Source of the DNA: Amylostereum areolatum
Lineage: Eukaryota > Basidiomycota > Agaricomycetes > Russulales > Stereaceae
Assembly (NCBI GenBank): GCA_012932865.1
Contig: SAXG01000147.1
Location: 1 to 52,691, forward strand
DNA length: 52,691 nucleotides
Reading direction: 5' to 3'
Shown here: positions 11,812 to 23,934 of the stretch, one piece after another
Numbering within the stretch: the stretch's first letter is position 1
Layout: every line of letters begins with the position of its first letter
Position numbers and translations under genes: made by a program
The notes under the pieces: model-generated
Databases searched by the model: none
Told to the model about the DNA's origin: nothing
What the model saw: the letters and a program-made list of their open reading frames with translations, nothing else

Positions 11812-11965
11812 TAGTGGTGCCAAAGTTCAGTTCAGTTCAGTTCGGGACCCCTTTTGCCTGAACCTGAACCTGAACCAACACATCTGAGGATGAACCAGAA
11901 CCAGAACCAGAACTGAACCACGGTTCTCGGTTCGAACTCGGTTCGAACCTCGGTTCTAGGTTCAC
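11812..11965. repeat. hAT left terminal and subterminal repeats
   Basis: The terminal repeat is followed by dense short repeats: CAGTT units, CTGAAC and CAGAAC units, and GGTTCGAA units. The right end (34445-34613) has the matching inverted arrangement. Such GAACC/GGTTC clusters are typical transposase-binding subterminal repeats, though binding is inferred. Confidence 0.75.
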
Positions 11966-12050
11966 CTCTGCTACAGATCATTTAGAGGACTTTGAGAGCT
12001 TAAATAGTACAAAAGTAGCATGTTATAGTTGTGTTTCAGAGTATCTAAAG

Positions 12051-15000
12051 CTATTCAAGAATAGGAACAAGTACAAATCCAGGATTCCAGGGATATGGCC
12101 TCTCAACCCGACACTGTGCCTCCTCCTCTGTACTGAGAAGCTCCGTACGATATGCATCCTTCAAGGTCTGAAGGGCCTCAAAGCTCTCTGGATTCAGGCG
12201 GTTTCTCCGAACTGTACCCGTCTGACCGCCACTCGAAAATGCGCGCTCAGATGCCACAGACGAGCCCTGAATGGCAAGGTAATCCCGAGCAATGCGAGAC
12301 AACACAGGGTAGGTTTTTGCATTCCGCTAAGCCCGAGATTAGCTCTCAGATGTACACAATAGATTATAACAGAATACGTACCCCCCACCATCGAACAGGG
12401 TCATCACAGTCAACCAAAGCCGACTCCAAGTAGTCCCAGAATTCTGCACGAGGGCGTACAGGCGGCAGGTCTTTAACCTGACTCTTGATACGAGCCTGAA
12501 GGAAGTCCATACCATAGCCCTGAGGCTTGGGTGCTAGAGACATATTAATGATTATGTGCGTAGGCTGAGCAGAATGAAGCAAACCAGTATGGGAAGCCAC
12601 ATGAGATTTTTGAGAGGTTTCTGACTTGGCATACTCATCATACTAGGGGAGTAGACGGTCAGTTACAAGCAAAGAATTTAAAGGAGCAACATACCACCAA
12701 TTCGAATGCCTTGATGCCCTTCTCAACAATATCATCATCCCAAGATCCTCGGGCATACTCGAGCTTGATAGATGGATTTAAACCTAGTACAGCGGATAAG
12801 CAAAGAACAAAACAAGGATAGATCACTTACTAAGACATATAAAGTACTTCGGGGACTGTCGCGCAATGTTCAACCACTTCTGGATTTTGGCAACACCTTT
12901 CTCGATACCTGCCTTGACAGGGATATAGCGGTCTTTTGATGCGAGGTGAAGCCATCGCTGTTCCAAGCATTCAAGAACGGGAAGAGTCTTCCATGCAGTC
13001 GTCATCTTCTCCGCCGAAAACTCGCCCTGTGCTCGGCGAGGCTCCTACAAGCATAACTTAGTAAGATCCCTGATAGCACGCACACCTCATTGGCTCACCT
13101 CGAGGACTTCCTTCATCAATGTAATAAGATGCCACTCTTGCGTAGACAACTGAAAATCAGCGTAGGTCTTGCCCTTCAGCTTTGGTACATCTGAGCTATC
13201 GTCCGCAAGCTTGCAGAATTTGTTGATTGCCTATCGGGTGGTGATGAGCATCATGTCGGACACGAGAAACCTGATACACACTGCACGGTTTGTAAGTGCA
13301 CGGTCCATGAGATCATACATAGACCCCCAGCGCGTCCGAACCCACTTCAGTAGCTCGAGGGGAGCAAGGCCTTCTTCCTGGCAGAGCCGAAGCAGATATT
13401 TTTTGGCTTGAGGTGATGCACGGTTCTGATAAAACAATAAGAGCCCTGCTCGATGACTGAGAATACCACATACTTGGTTAATGAATGCCAGGATTTTACC
13501 CAGAGCGTCGCCGGGATCGAAGTCAACTTCTTCATCATCAGGACAATCATCATCTCCGACATCCGCATCACCAACAACCTCGTCGGCATCATCCTCCTCA
13601 TCGACATCCAGCAGACCGAGTGCATCAGCCTCCCAGTCGTAGTTATCAGGCTCAGTATCACCCTCGTCAGCCTCATCGGCGTGGGTACCATTTTTTGGCA
13701 CACGGAAACGGGAGGGTGTCGGACAGACTGTTTCAATAAAATCCTTTGCACCGAGATGTATGGCGTGCTCGAAGCATTGCCCACGACGCTCTTTTGCAAT
13801 CCAACGGCGGCCGTCTGGGTCGTCCAAGACACGTTCCATAACACGGAGGCACTTGTCATTTGTACGGACATTGTCGGCGGTGGCCCACGCGAGCTGCAAA
13901 CCCGAATGAGAAGATAAGCCAATGATAAAAAACAAAAAACAAACCTTGTTGCGCATATCATAGCGGTCAATGACCCGCATCAGCACTGCCGCCGTATTCG
14001 CGCCGCTGTGGTTGCCGTCTATTTCAGTGTAGCCAAGGAGCCTGGAGCATAGCTCCCACTCCGTCGGTTGCTCGTTTGGTGCATCGATAAAGTGTGCTGT
14101 AATGGCAATGAAAGGCGTGCCCCACTTTGAGGTCCAGCCGTCGAATGTGATTGAGATCTGACAGGGGAGGTTCTTATATGTGCATCAGCGACGCGGAGTA
14201 TGAACACCATGAGGCAGTACGTACAGCAAACTCTTCAGCAATGCGCTTGGTGACAGCCTCGGCCTTCTCGATTATGCGATTACGCAGTGTTGTACGATGG
14301 GGGATGTCACTGTCCTTGGTTTCAGGACGTTAATATTTGAGGATCCGTCGGAACGGCGCGCCATCGACGACACGGAACGACTATATGCATCCGTGTTAGT
14401 CTGACACGAAACTTCGTAGTGATAACTCTTACCTCGTCCTCGGTCACAACGAACTCCACTATATGGTCGAGGAGGCCTTCCTTCGTCCACTTCGGGGGTT
14501 TGTCCTTCAGGTAATTGGTAAGGGATTGTTGAACAGTGTTGTCGGTCGGGTCCTTGATCTCGATGGTGACGCGAATCTCCTCTTCGTCCTCGCCAGCGTT
14601 CATGTCAACGGTCATGCTGGCAGGGAGAGCGCGGGCATTTGGTTCGATCTTGGCCTGCTTGCACTGATTGAGGTAGACCCCGCCATGAGTTTCCCATTGT
14701 CTAAATCATTCTGTGATCAGCAAACACGGGTCGAAAGATGGGCCCGACCGAGCGTACCTTTGAATATGCGTGCGCAAAGTCGACGTGCTTCCGGAGAGCC
14801 ACGAGTTTGCCTCTGAGCGGCCGTGGTGCCTACAAGCATGTAAGTACCACCGCATTCGTCGGGAAATATGTTTACATACCTGCATACTTCACACCAGCTT
14901 CCTTGCTTGACCTCGCCGTCGATGGTGCGTTCATCCTTGGTAAAGATGAGACGAACGTCGCGAGTACGCGCGTCGTCATCTCGATGTGCGTGGAATTTAC

Positions 15001-15060
15001 GTCCCTTTGATGGTTTGGACCGTGAGCGTGGGGCACAGCGAGTGTGAGGGAGAAGACCAG
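12051..15060 (-). pseudogene. hAT transposase, main part (BED finger, RNase H-like core, hATC), with nonsense codon
   Basis: Exons on the minus strand encode, in order: a BED-type finger (WCEVCR, then HHGR, later ETHGGVYLNQC); a linker; the core starting FDGWTSKWGTPFIAIT (first catalytic Asp) near 14150; ATADNVRTND (second Asp); GQCFEHAIHLGAK; WVRTRWGSMYDLM; and the C-terminal dimerisation motif SSVASERAFSSGGQTGTVRR near 12250. The catalytic order fits hAT. At 14332-14330 the frame reads Tyr-TAA-Arg-Pro where relatives have Tyr-Leu-Arg-Pro, one base from TTA, so it is a likely inactivating stop. The 5' exons lie 18 kb away at 33581-34320, across the KDZ insertion. The splice entry of the first exon here is not resolved. 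Confidence 0.85.
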
Positions 15061-15310
15061 CGGAGAACCGCGTGACGTGGCACAGCGTGGCGTCGAATCG
15101 TCGATGTCGGTGAGGATGGGCACCATTGTTGAGGTCGCCGAGGGGATGATGGGTGCGGGTGTCGTAGAGGAATGGTGTTGGGGGGCCGAAGGAAACCGCG
15201 TCGGGTGTCCGCGTCGGGTGTAAAGGCGGGATCGTTGCAGTCGTTGTCGTCGCCATGAGTCGTCGTGGATGCCCAAGATTCAGGGTTCCGTGGATAAGAC
15301 CATGGGTGTG

Positions 15311-15319
15311 TCGTGACAC
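15311..15319. repeat. Probable left target-site duplication of the KDZ element
   Basis: TCGTGACAC here and CCGTGACAG at 33431-33439 share the seven-base core CGTGACA and flank the inverted repeats symmetrically. KDZ/Zisupton elements are known for target duplications of about this size. The two mismatches suggest age or a slightly misplaced edge. Confidence 0.6.
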
Positions 15320-15409
15320 ACATAAGACAGTCAATTAGTGCTGTTGTCAACACATAATCCATGAGTCTTTTATCCCTCCCTCAACACAAACCCCACGGTG
15401 GGCCCAAGG
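15320..15409 (+). repeat. KDZ left terminal inverted repeat
   Basis: It aligns with the reverse complement of 33342-33430. Shared blocks are AGACAGTCAA, AACACATAATC, GTCTTTTA and CTCAACACAAACCCCACGG followed by TGGGCCCAAGG. The inner 30 bases are identical and the outer part is more diverged. Confidence 0.88.
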
Positions 15410-15477
15410 TGCCATATGCAACACATGGGCCCATGTGGGGTCCCCCTATGCTGATGTGCCAGGATAGTTCCCTGGGC

Positions 15478-15612
15478 CCACCAGGACCGTAAAACAGTGT
15501 TCGGACCCTTCTGGACCCTCCAGGACCCTCGAAGCAGGTTCGGACCTGCCGGACCTGCCGGACCCGCCGGACCCGCCGGACCCATTGGACCCATTGGACC
15601 CATTGGACTCAC
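15478..15612. repeat. 9-bp tandem repeats near the KDZ left end
   Basis: Units of the form CCGGACCTG, CCGGACCCG and CATTGGACC repeat about eight times after a run of related GGACC words. Read as protein this gives a collagen-like GPxGPx string, but no gene signals support coding. It probably belongs to the subterminal repeat zone. Confidence 0.65.
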
Positions 15613-15929
15613 ACCCATTCTCTAAATATTATGTCTTGGATACTCAACCTCTCCGAGCACTTTAGTACACACCCTGTAGCCTCAGTCCTACATGAGAATC
15701 ATAATGATAATCTACAGTGTTCCTTGACATGAATCCCACCCCTCCGAGGCAATCACTTGGAATGGATTATGTTGAAAAGGTACCCATTTCACGTGGTCCA
15801 CCTTCGATCTGATAACCTCCGCCCACTGCCCTATCTGTCTCTTCCCATCCACCATACCTGTCAACGACCACTGTTCATACATCTCAATCCAAACCTCTTA
15901 GACACCAATATCCATTCTCCTTCACACTG

Positions 15930-18900
15930 ATGGGCAGGAAAACTGTGTACTCGGAGTCCAGTGTCACCCAGCACAAGGCCAGGCGGAATTGGTATGGGAA
16001 AGTCAAATTTCAAGCAGGACCAATGGGAGAGGCATTCAAGAGCCGAGCACTCAGCCCACTAACCAAGCAAAGACTGGAACACAACCAAAGCCAGGCCCTG
16101 GATGACGATGATTCCCCTCCGAACGACTTCCCACAAGATGATGACACCGATCACCTACGATTCGTGGACCCTCCGGTCCTTCCACATCCAACCAAGCGCA
16201 TGGCTGGCAAGGTGAGTCCGTACATTCTTTTCGTCCCCCAAGAGGAACTCACAGCATCCGTCGGCCAGTCTCAGAATGCGTTTATGAAGGAGTGGAAGCC
16301 AAGAATTCCCCAGTATACCTCCGTGATGTATAGTCGCGAGGCTCCAATGTCAGTCAAGTGTATCGACTGTGGCGTCGAAGATGGTAACTGGCGGTGCAAG
16401 CAGTGCTTTGGCTGTCCCAATGTTTGCGCAGAGTGCCTTCGGAAGGCCCACCTCCGTCATCCTTTCCATCGTGTGCAACGGTGGACAGGAGAAAGGTTCA
16501 CTGATGCTTGGCTACATGACGTCGGTCTGGTAGTTTGCCTCGGACATGGAGGACAGCCATGTCCGTCCAGTCCTAGTATCCCATCTGAGGTGTCCTCCCT
16601 CCAGTCTAAACATCCGACTTATCGATCCGTCTATCCGACCCCTCCCCCTACACATCCGACACCTCCTCTTAATGATCCCCTCCATTATCCTGATCCTACG
16701 ATGCAGACACCGGAGCCAACCCCCCCACCAGAGTCTATCTCCACCCCTTCAGACAATCCTGTTGGTCTTACGATACCGACACCGGAGCCAACCCCACCAC
16801 CGGAGTCCCCCCCCACCCCATCCCATCCCACAACAAACCTCAGTACTCCTACATCATCACGACCTTCCACCCCCATCCCATCCACCCCAACCACACCCAC
16901 CCCAACCACACCCATCGCACTACAAAGTGACAACATTCTGAAACTGCCATCTCCCGCATCCGATCAACCCGTCTTTGTGGATCCATTCACAAACAGGATC
17001 ATGGTGGTCGTCCATTCAACTGGCGCTCACCGCATAGGGGTCCACTTCTGCAAATGCGAAGGAGCAGCTGCCGATGACCTTCAGTTGCTTAAACTGGGAT
17101 TGTATCCAGCCAGCGTCAAGACCCCCAAGTCCGCATTCACATTTGCGGCATTGGATGATGCTAGTGACCAGAACATCATCTCTCATACAACACTCAGCTC
17201 GTATTTTCAACAGGTGAAAGTGAAAACACATCAAAGGTCTCCTGGGAAAACACCGGTAAGTCCCTATTCCACTTCGGATACCATTCAGACCCATAACGAC
17301 GATCCAGACTCGCTACCAGGAACTCCGCCGAGCAAATCGACAATATCGCTATTTAACCTTGCTGAAACGATTTCATGCATCCGACTCCTCTACACTGGCC
17401 CCAGGACAGCTGACACTTGGATGCATAACCTGTCCTCGACCTGGCGTCAATCTGGAGGTGAATTGGAAGGACGATCCGGACAAGTGCGTCAGCTTCCCAC
17501 ATCCCCTTGCAAGTACTGAAGTACTGTTGATCTAGGTACAAGTACATTGCCACTGCCGTCCTAGATGGAAACTACAGCGCACAACATCTCGCGTCCGCAA
17601 CCCCGCAGAAAAAGGAAGTCCAATTGGGCCATGGAACTGGGTATTTTGTCCCGGAAGCGCGTTACCAAACCCATCTTGCGAATGCGGTGGAGACCAAGGT
17701 CCGGATATCTTGTCCTTCGTAGTGTAAATGTTGAACTTATGAATTTTCAGACCACCAGAGTGAAGTGTGTCAACCACCGTGCAGTGTTGCAGGCGGACTC
17801 CGAACACAAAGGAAGGGATGTGTCTGGTATAGTCTCTGTGGCATGCGCAGACCACGGATGCTGGCTCCCTGTCGGAACCGTCAACTTGCAGAAGGGAGAA
17901 AAGTCCGTCACCATCCATATCCTCCCTGCATGCGTATCACTGACTATGTACCCCGCTCTAGGCAGGCGAATGTTGATTATGCATTGTGCAGTGCACTCCA
18001 GCACAGTCTCGGAGGTATTGAAGAAGTTATGGTATCGTACGACATTATGTGCAAGTACGGAATCCACCTCCGGCGCCGAGTCGATGGCAGCATGTATCTC
18101 GAACTCCCTCCGGGCCTCAAGATAAAACAGGGCGTCGGTGTCTTTCACATCCACGGACATGTGGATGACTGCTTCGCCAAGTTTGCACCGGTTTATATCC
18201 CTGGAATAGGATACATCGATGGCGAGATCGTGGAAACACTTTGGTCGATCCTCAACGCCGCCTCCCGAAATGCTCAGGCCATGACACCCGCAGCTCGTGA
18301 AGAGCATCTCAACTGGCATATATTTAACACAAACTGGAGGAAGGCCATTGGAATGCGTGCGTCCACAACCCTCACATCCGGAATCTACTTAATTTCCATC
18401 CAGCCGCAATGTTGGACCGCCGCCTCCGCGAAGCCCAGACCGACCTCCCAGACCGAGACAAGTATTATAAGGAGCTCAAAGCCCAAGCGACAGAAGAACA
18501 GGTGGAAGGGTGGCTGTCCGAGATGGACGAGGCACTCAACTGTCGAGAGACAGATCGTGAGAAAATGACCATTTTCGATGTCCGCCTTGAGCTTGGTACG
18601 ACAACATCCCATCCATATCATCTCCATACTCACCAAGTCCTAGCTCTGGGGAAGAAGGAGCTACAGATGCGATTAATAGAGAAGGAAAAGGCTCTCGGGG
18701 GAGGGGTCCGCGTGAAATGGCTGGCAAGTGGAATCCGCCTCCGGGGGGCACAGTGAGTTTCCCCACCTGCCTTCTCATCCCACTGTAACATTCTCTATAG
18801 ACTATCTCTACAGGCAGAAAAGAGGCGGCCGAGTCAGGACTCATTGACAATTGCCGGACGCCAGTCAAAATTGAAGCAACAAATCATGTCCTTCAACGGT

Positions 18901-19818
18901 GCTGTACGGAAGCAGCTCGGATGGTCCGGGGTCCGACCCGCTTCAGACTTTATTCCCCAGTTGGACGAGGTTGGCGAGATCGAACTCCTTCCCGTTGCAG
19001 ATTCCCCTCCAAAGAAAATGTCAACTCAAATTCCAGCGGAGTGCCTACCAATCCTGCTTCCATCCTCCATGTCTGAAACATGGCGAGGCAGCGAAACCAA
19101 CCACCCTGTCATGGAGGAGGAGACTCAGCTGTGGATCGGTGTCGCCAATGATGCCCTTGGGGAGATCCGTAACAGTGTCGGAATTCTCTCGTTTCAGTAC
19201 CGGACGGGGGTCCGGCCAGCGTCCACTCAACGCCAGGTGACCCGTGCATATTCGGCCGTCACGGGGACCCTCGGCACCCTTCGGCAGCACGTCCAAGTCT
19301 ACATGGACTCTCGGAAAGCACTGAGCCGACTTCACACTGATCCGACTGTCCTTGACCGTTTCAAACCCCTCACCAAACAAGACCTCAAAGCAAGCACCAC
19401 TATTATTGACCCGTCCAACCCACACACCGTCCGCGCTCAACTCGCGTGGTTTTGGACAATGGATCGCCCGTTGGAGTCGGACTCTTCGAATCCAACCTGG
19501 AAGGATGAGTGTAAGTAGTTGTCATCCTAACCCCCTCTGATACCTGCTCACTCTTGTACAGTCCTTCGGGTCAATCTTCTTCGCGCGAAGGCAAACCTAG
19601 ACCGGACAAAAGAACAGATTGGACGTGTCCGTGCTCAGATGGGGAACACGCTCCGGTTTCACGACAGAAAGGTATCCGAATGGTCAGACATCCGAAACAC
19701 ACACCTAGCCCGTAAGGACATAGGAGCATCATGCTATGCTTCACGACAGATAGAGACCTGGAGCACACTGAGGCAGGAAGCCGAGGAGGTTTTTTGGAAA
19801 TACAATGTTGCAGTCTAA
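15930..19818 (+). CDS. KDZ transposase with CxC2 cysteine cluster
   Basis: This DDE-type transposase is the mobilising enzyme of the element. Near residue 143 lies the CxC2 zinc-binding cluster (CIDCGVEDGNWRCKQCFGC, then CAEC, H and HPFHRVQRW). A proline-rich linker follows, then the KDZ domain: CITCPRPGVNL; the first catalytic Asp in VLDGNYSAQ (17564); GTGYFVPEARY; the second Asp in SYDIMCKYG (18041); the HIHGHVDDC motif; and the catalytic Glu in YIDGEIVETLW (18234 or 18243). At least nine exons join cleanly with short introns, for example 17256-17310, 17487-17535, 17696-17751, 17911-17969 and 18358-18414. The long C-terminal helical region ends in KYNVAV. No frame disruption was found, so it could be active. 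Confidence 0.85.
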
Positions 19819-19906
19819 TTCAATTTTTACAACCCCCTCGAAAACATGTATACTACTCGTTTGATTCCTCTCCTTGCCCGGATGACAGGTCTAGAGTATC
19901 CACAAT

Positions 19907-20386
19907 TCAGCCATGAGCAATTGACCATCGACTAAGGTCCTCACCCGACCGTGCACGCTTCTTGCCCTTTCCATCCGGACTGGTGCGGAGCCGCTTGTTG
20001 CTTCCTTTGGGGTCCGGCTCGACAGGTGACTTTGATTTTCTCCGTGGGTAAACTACACAAGGTGGTAATCCATCTTGCAGACTTGGCAGCGTTGGAGAAA
20101 TGGCCTCGTCATCCTCACTGTCGGAACCTACAGGGTCCGTGAGAGGGCTCGGAGGGTCGGACGTTGACCGCTCCCCGGCTACCCCCACGGATGTCGCCGG
20201 ATGGTGTTGGATATTCTCAGCTTGATCACCAATGTCATTCAACGACAAATAAAAAGTGAAGAATGGAACCTTACATTGCTCCTCAGACTGACGTTCCCTC
20301 TGACGATCACCGTCCTCATCGGTGTCATACTGCGCGAGCGTACTGAAAGGCGTCGAGAGAGGTGCCTGCTTGAACGGTTCTGGCAT
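19907..20386 (-). CDS. Small acidic/basic hypothetical protein, KDZ cargo
   Basis: Unrecognised. The ATG at 20386 opens MPEPFKQAPLSTPFSTLAQY; an intron (GTAAGG..ATCAAG, about 50 bp) can be removed near 20265. The C-terminal exon is rich in S, D and P and ends with a basic segment (SNKRLRTSPDGKGKKRARS) like a nuclear localisation signal. It runs convergent with the transposase, 88 bp apart. It has no domain I can name, and the composition suggests a disordered nuclear protein. Confidence 0.5.
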   Translation of the reverse strand: MPEPFKQAPLSTPFSTLAQYDTDEDGDRQRERQSEEQCKVPFFTFYLSLNDIGDQAENIQHHPATSVGVAGERSTSDPPSPLTDPVGSDSEDDEAISPTLPSLQDGLPPCVVYPRRKSKSPVEPDPKGSNKRLRTSPDGKGKKRARSGEDLSRWSIAHG

Positions 20387-20659
20387 GGTAATGGATGATA
20401 GACCTGATACGCAGTCATCAACAGATCAAGCCCGGTAGTACAATGCAACACTTACCTAGTGATGGCAGTCGATGTCCAGGAGAAACAAACGACTTGTGAA
20501 CGTTGGTGACGCGTCCACCGCGTGATCGTGCGAATGTATTAGTCATCTGTCGCGCCGATGTTCAACTTTGTTCTCTTCTCTTTTATTCTCCTCTTACCTC
20601 ACCGTCCGACCGTCTGACCGTCTCCCCTCTCGACTTCACTCGTGCTCTAGCCCACCATC

Positions 20660-22768
20660 ATGCCCCCTGCTGCCACCGCCGCCGCCACCAACGTTGACAT
20701 CGATTCCGACGTGTTCATCTTCTCCGTGGAGATCATGCGCAACGAGAGGATCGTGCACGACATTCTGGCCGAGTTCCAATCGCGCAAGGTCGTCCCTGGA
20801 GCAGCGTTCTGGAACAAGCTCCACCCGATCCTGGTGCGTTTGCTATATACTCTCCCACTTCCTACTTACTAACTAGTACCTTCCCAGACGTTCCTTACAC
20901 AAGAGATGCACTCGACGCTCGCTGCGCGCGGTATCAAGCGGTTCCCAACATTTGTTAACGAGGTGGCCGCCGCCATGAGGGCGGGTGGGAAGGAGAAGTG
21001 GTCCGAGGCGCTTCAGCAGATACCGCTGGAGACATATCAGCGCAAGTGGCTGGGAGAGGTTCGGGAGCAATGGTGGACTGTCGAAGGTACGTCACACTTA
21101 CCTCCCCTTATTCCTTTTCTCACATTTTTCTAGATATCTGGATGTCTAAGAAGAAGAAGGCTGACCTGAGGAGTGACGTGGACGCCCGCCCTCCCCCGTC
21201 ATTGTCGACCGCGTCCACCTCCACCAAGACATCCGCCCCCCCCGCCAAGCCTCGCCCCTCCACGTCCGAGCAGACCGCGGCCACCACAGCTCCTGCTGCG
21301 AAGCGTCCCCCGCCCCCGCCCACGTCCGAAAAGACCGTGGCCCCTGCCGCTAAGCATCCCCCGCCCACATCCGACAAGACCGCGCCCACCCCGGCCCCTG
21401 CCGCGAAGCGTCCCCTGCCCCCGCCCACGTCCGAGAAGACCGTGGCCCCTGCCGCTAAGCATCCCCCCCCCACGTCCGACAAGACCGCGCCCACCCCGGC
21501 CCCTGCCGCGAAGCGTCCCCCGCCCCCGCCCATGTCCGAGAAGACCGTGGCCCCTGCCGCTAAGCATCCCCCCCCCACGTCCGACAAGACCGCGCCCACC
21601 ACGGCCCCTACCGCGAAGCCTCCCCCGCCGACGTCTGAGAAGACCACGCCCACGCCGGCCTCAGCCACGTCCGCGTCCGGGAGGAAGCAAGCCACACCAC
21701 CTCCTCGCACTGACGCTGGCCCGTCGGCGTCCGAGACGCAGAAGACCCTGCCCCCCCCAGCCTCCACCACAAACAAGCCGTCCGTGGTGAGGCCGAAGCC
21801 CAAGTTGACACAGGCGAAGAAGACACCCCCCCCCCCCTCCCGCTCCTACGACCTCCAAGGACGTCCATCCCTCGGACCCCGAGGCTCTGGACGTTGCGGA
21901 CGTCACGCAGAAGGGATCACGACCCCCGCCCGGACCCCCAACGCCGTCGCCCTCCGCAACCACATCGGAGGTCCCCGCGACCTCCACCAAGGTCCCCGCG
22001 TCCGCTCCCCCTGCCGTGCAGACACCGACATCCGAGGGGCTCCCTGCCCCAGACCCAAAGCCTACAGTCGACGTGGACGTCGCGGAGAAGGGGCCCCAAC
22101 CGCCTCCGGGACCTTTCAGCCCTCTCCCCCTGACCCCTACCGACTCGGGCCCATTGAAAAGGAAGGTGGAGGAGGTCTCTGGCCCAGATTCAACACCCCC
22201 CGCAGGAGACGCAGAAGAGGCTCCGCCTCCGAAACGTCAGCGCCAGGAGGCATCGGCCTCGGAGGGCACGGACCCATACAGTGAGTCACCTTCCATTTTG
22301 TTTGTGACCCTACCTCACGTTGGCATGGCCAATCCAGGTGGCCTCGGACTCGAAGCTGCAATGCGGATGCTCGAAGATCGCATTGCTGCCCGGATCGCGA
22401 CGGAGATCGTCACCCTGGTGCAGGAACCCCTCGCCCAGCTCAAGCACCTGAACGACACCGTCTGGACCCCCCACCCCGAGTCGTCCGAGGTGTGGTACCG
22501 CAAGGCCGCGTCCAGCGGAGGACATGTCCTGATCGCACCGGAGGTGGCCCCCATGTCGGCAGAGGAGGAGGGAGGGTTGGTGGCGGCGCTTGGTGCAGGG
22601 AAGGGGAAGGAGAAGGCCGCGGCGGAGGTGGTGGAGCCGATGCAGGTGGATGGTGACTTGGACACCGCCACTGCTAACTCCATCACCGCCCTCATCGATC
22701 GCAAGCTTGACGAGAAGCTCGCGCCGTTCATGGCCCTCATGCGGAAGTTTCAGCAGGGCGAGAAGTGA
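20660..22768 (+). CDS. KDZ cargo protein family member 1 (WW/W-N domain, proline-rich, no Zn cluster)
   Basis: The function is not recognised. The N-terminal domain (~110 residues) contains AAFWNKLHPIL, an intron exactly after that L (20834, phase 0), a helical stretch, and REQWWTVE followed by a phase-1 intron inside the next Asp codon (21087). Both intron positions recur in the gene at 29748, and the first also in the minus gene at 27872-29509. The middle is a proline/lysine-rich tract with a ~35-residue repeat (PPTSEKTVAPAAKHPPPTSD) about three times. The C-terminus is helical and charged (MRMLEDRIAARIATEIVTLV; LIDRKLDEKLAPFMALMRKF). A 12-base C-run at 21826-21837 puts the downstream exon in another frame; 11 C would keep one frame. 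Basic KRKVEE and PPKRQRQE segments suggest nuclear location. Confidence 0.65.
21260..21640 (+). repeat. ~105-bp coding tandem repeats in cargo member 1
   Basis: About three and a half units alternate TSEKTVAPAAKHPPP and TSDKTAP(T)PAPAAKRPPPPP. Neighbouring units are nearly identical in DNA, indicating recent expansion. Confidence 0.8.
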
Positions 22769-22902
22769 GGTAGCGCGTCGCCGGAGGGTCCGCCGGAGGG
22801 TCCGGACTTCTTAAAAATATCTTGAATGTACCTAGTCGCACTGTGTCTGCTATCGCATCGCTTTCGTCATGTGATGTGTGAATCCGGCAACATCCGAGGA
22901 AG

Positions 22903-22909
22903 TATAAAA
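22903..22909 (+). promoter_or_regulatory. TATA box of the small cargo gene at 22953
   Basis: TATAAAA lies 43 bases upstream of the ATG at 22953, with an intervening CATCTTCATCAACAG leader. Confidence 0.5.
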
Positions 22910-22952
22910 TGACCAAAGGTCACATCTCATCTTCATCAACAGCACAGAAGAC

Positions 22953-23406
22953 ATGAGCATCCCCAAGTCAAACCCAGTGCCCCGTCCTTCCCCTTCACCA
23001 CCTCAATCCATTCCACCCACCTACACGATGTATGCTGTGCACCATCAAAACATTCGTAACCCCTGGTGGTCACATAGGTATGAAGATCGATCCTATTCCG
23101 GCCCTCGTCAGGCACTCATTGCGTACAGATTCCCCGCCTCCGACGGTGAAGTTACAGAGACAGCATGGGCCATGGTACAGACCCCGGAGGCCACAGATAC
23201 GGTATGTCCCCTGTCCCTTGATTATTTTCAATACTCTCACACATGTCAATCTACCATTCAGAACATGTCGCCATCATAGGAGGTGGGGTGGGGTGGAGTG
23301 TACAGTACAGATCTATCTGTTATCCGGCACCGAGCCCGCCGATAGACGACTTGTTGCTGTTGCTGTTATTGCTGGACGGTTGCGACGGTGCCCGAAGGAG
23401 GAATAG
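22953..23406 (+). CDS. Small hypothetical cargo protein
   Basis: Unrecognised. The first exon (22953-23201) encodes a proline-rich start, then TMYAVHHQNIRNPWWSHRYE, then a stretch ending TPEATDT at GTATGT. An intron plausibly ends at CATTCAG (23262). The downstream sequence closely matches that following the mirror-image ORFs at 23743-24180, so all three share a second exon. Its reading frame is unresolved: one gives a stop after five residues, another gives CRHHRRWGGVECTVQIYLL and ends at 23406. It has its own TATA box. Confidence 0.45.
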
Positions 23407-23742
23407 GACACCGCGGATGAAGGGGGTCGGTCGCAGACGAGCTGGAGAGCCGCCTGCGCTTGGTGGGAGCACGTGTCGGAAGTACTGTCCGCGTCCGAGT
23501 TGCCGCTCGCGACCGTGTGCGCTTCGACGGTCTCGTTGAACATTTGGCTGAGATAGTTTGGGTAGGCAGGGGAACATGAGGGAGGGGTAGGAATCTTGGA
23601 ACCCATTTTACTGGCTTTGATCCATCCCGAGGGCGCCCATGAGCTCGGACTGGTTCGAGGAGCGGTAGTCGAACGTGTCGTCACCCTACTCGAACACTCG
23701 CTGAGTCAGGCAATTATGTGCCCATCGGGTTCTTCGAATTCA

Positions 23743-23934
23743 TCACCGTTCTCCGGCCCTGATGACGAAGGAGAACCGGGACCCATCATCGCCGGATACG
23801 CCCCCATTGAGTAGATAGATCTGTACTGTACACTCCACCCCATCCCAAGTCCTATGATGGCGACACATTCTGAATGGTTCATTGATTGCCTTTGTGCCAA
23901 GCCCGTTGAGCTTGTCCTCTAGTGAACGAGGCAT
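23743..23934 (-). CDS. Left mirror ORF of the inverted repeat
   Basis: It begins MPRSLEDKLNGLGTKAINEP and runs out of the inverted repeat into unique sequence (ending FVIRAGER). The same start exists on the plus strand at 24048. A CATTCAG acceptor-like word follows the first 19 codons, as in the gene at 22953, so this may be a spliced gene or a relic of one. Confidence 0.35.
   Translation of the reverse strand: MPRSLEDKLNGLGTKAINEPFRMCRHHRTWDGVECTVQIYLLNGGVSGDDGSRFSFVIRAGER

Noticed and set aside
15370..15618. Collagen-like minus-strand ORF (GPMGPAGPAGP...)
   Set aside because: It is the translation of 9-bp tandem repeats in the KDZ subterminal zone, with no gene signals.
16685..16936. Minus-strand glycine/valine-rich ORF
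   Set aside because: Antisense of the proline/threonine linker of the KDZ transposase.
15930..19818. Two separate genes, since the first long frame ends at 17519
   Set aside because: Splicing at 17256 and later donors joins the CxC2 exon to the KDZ catalytic exons in frame, matching the family layout.
21173..21790. Long ORFs in other frames over the proline-rich repeat (plus and minus)
   Set aside because: The GC-rich repeat keeps all frames open; the frame connected to the conserved N-terminal and C-terminal exons is the one at 20660.
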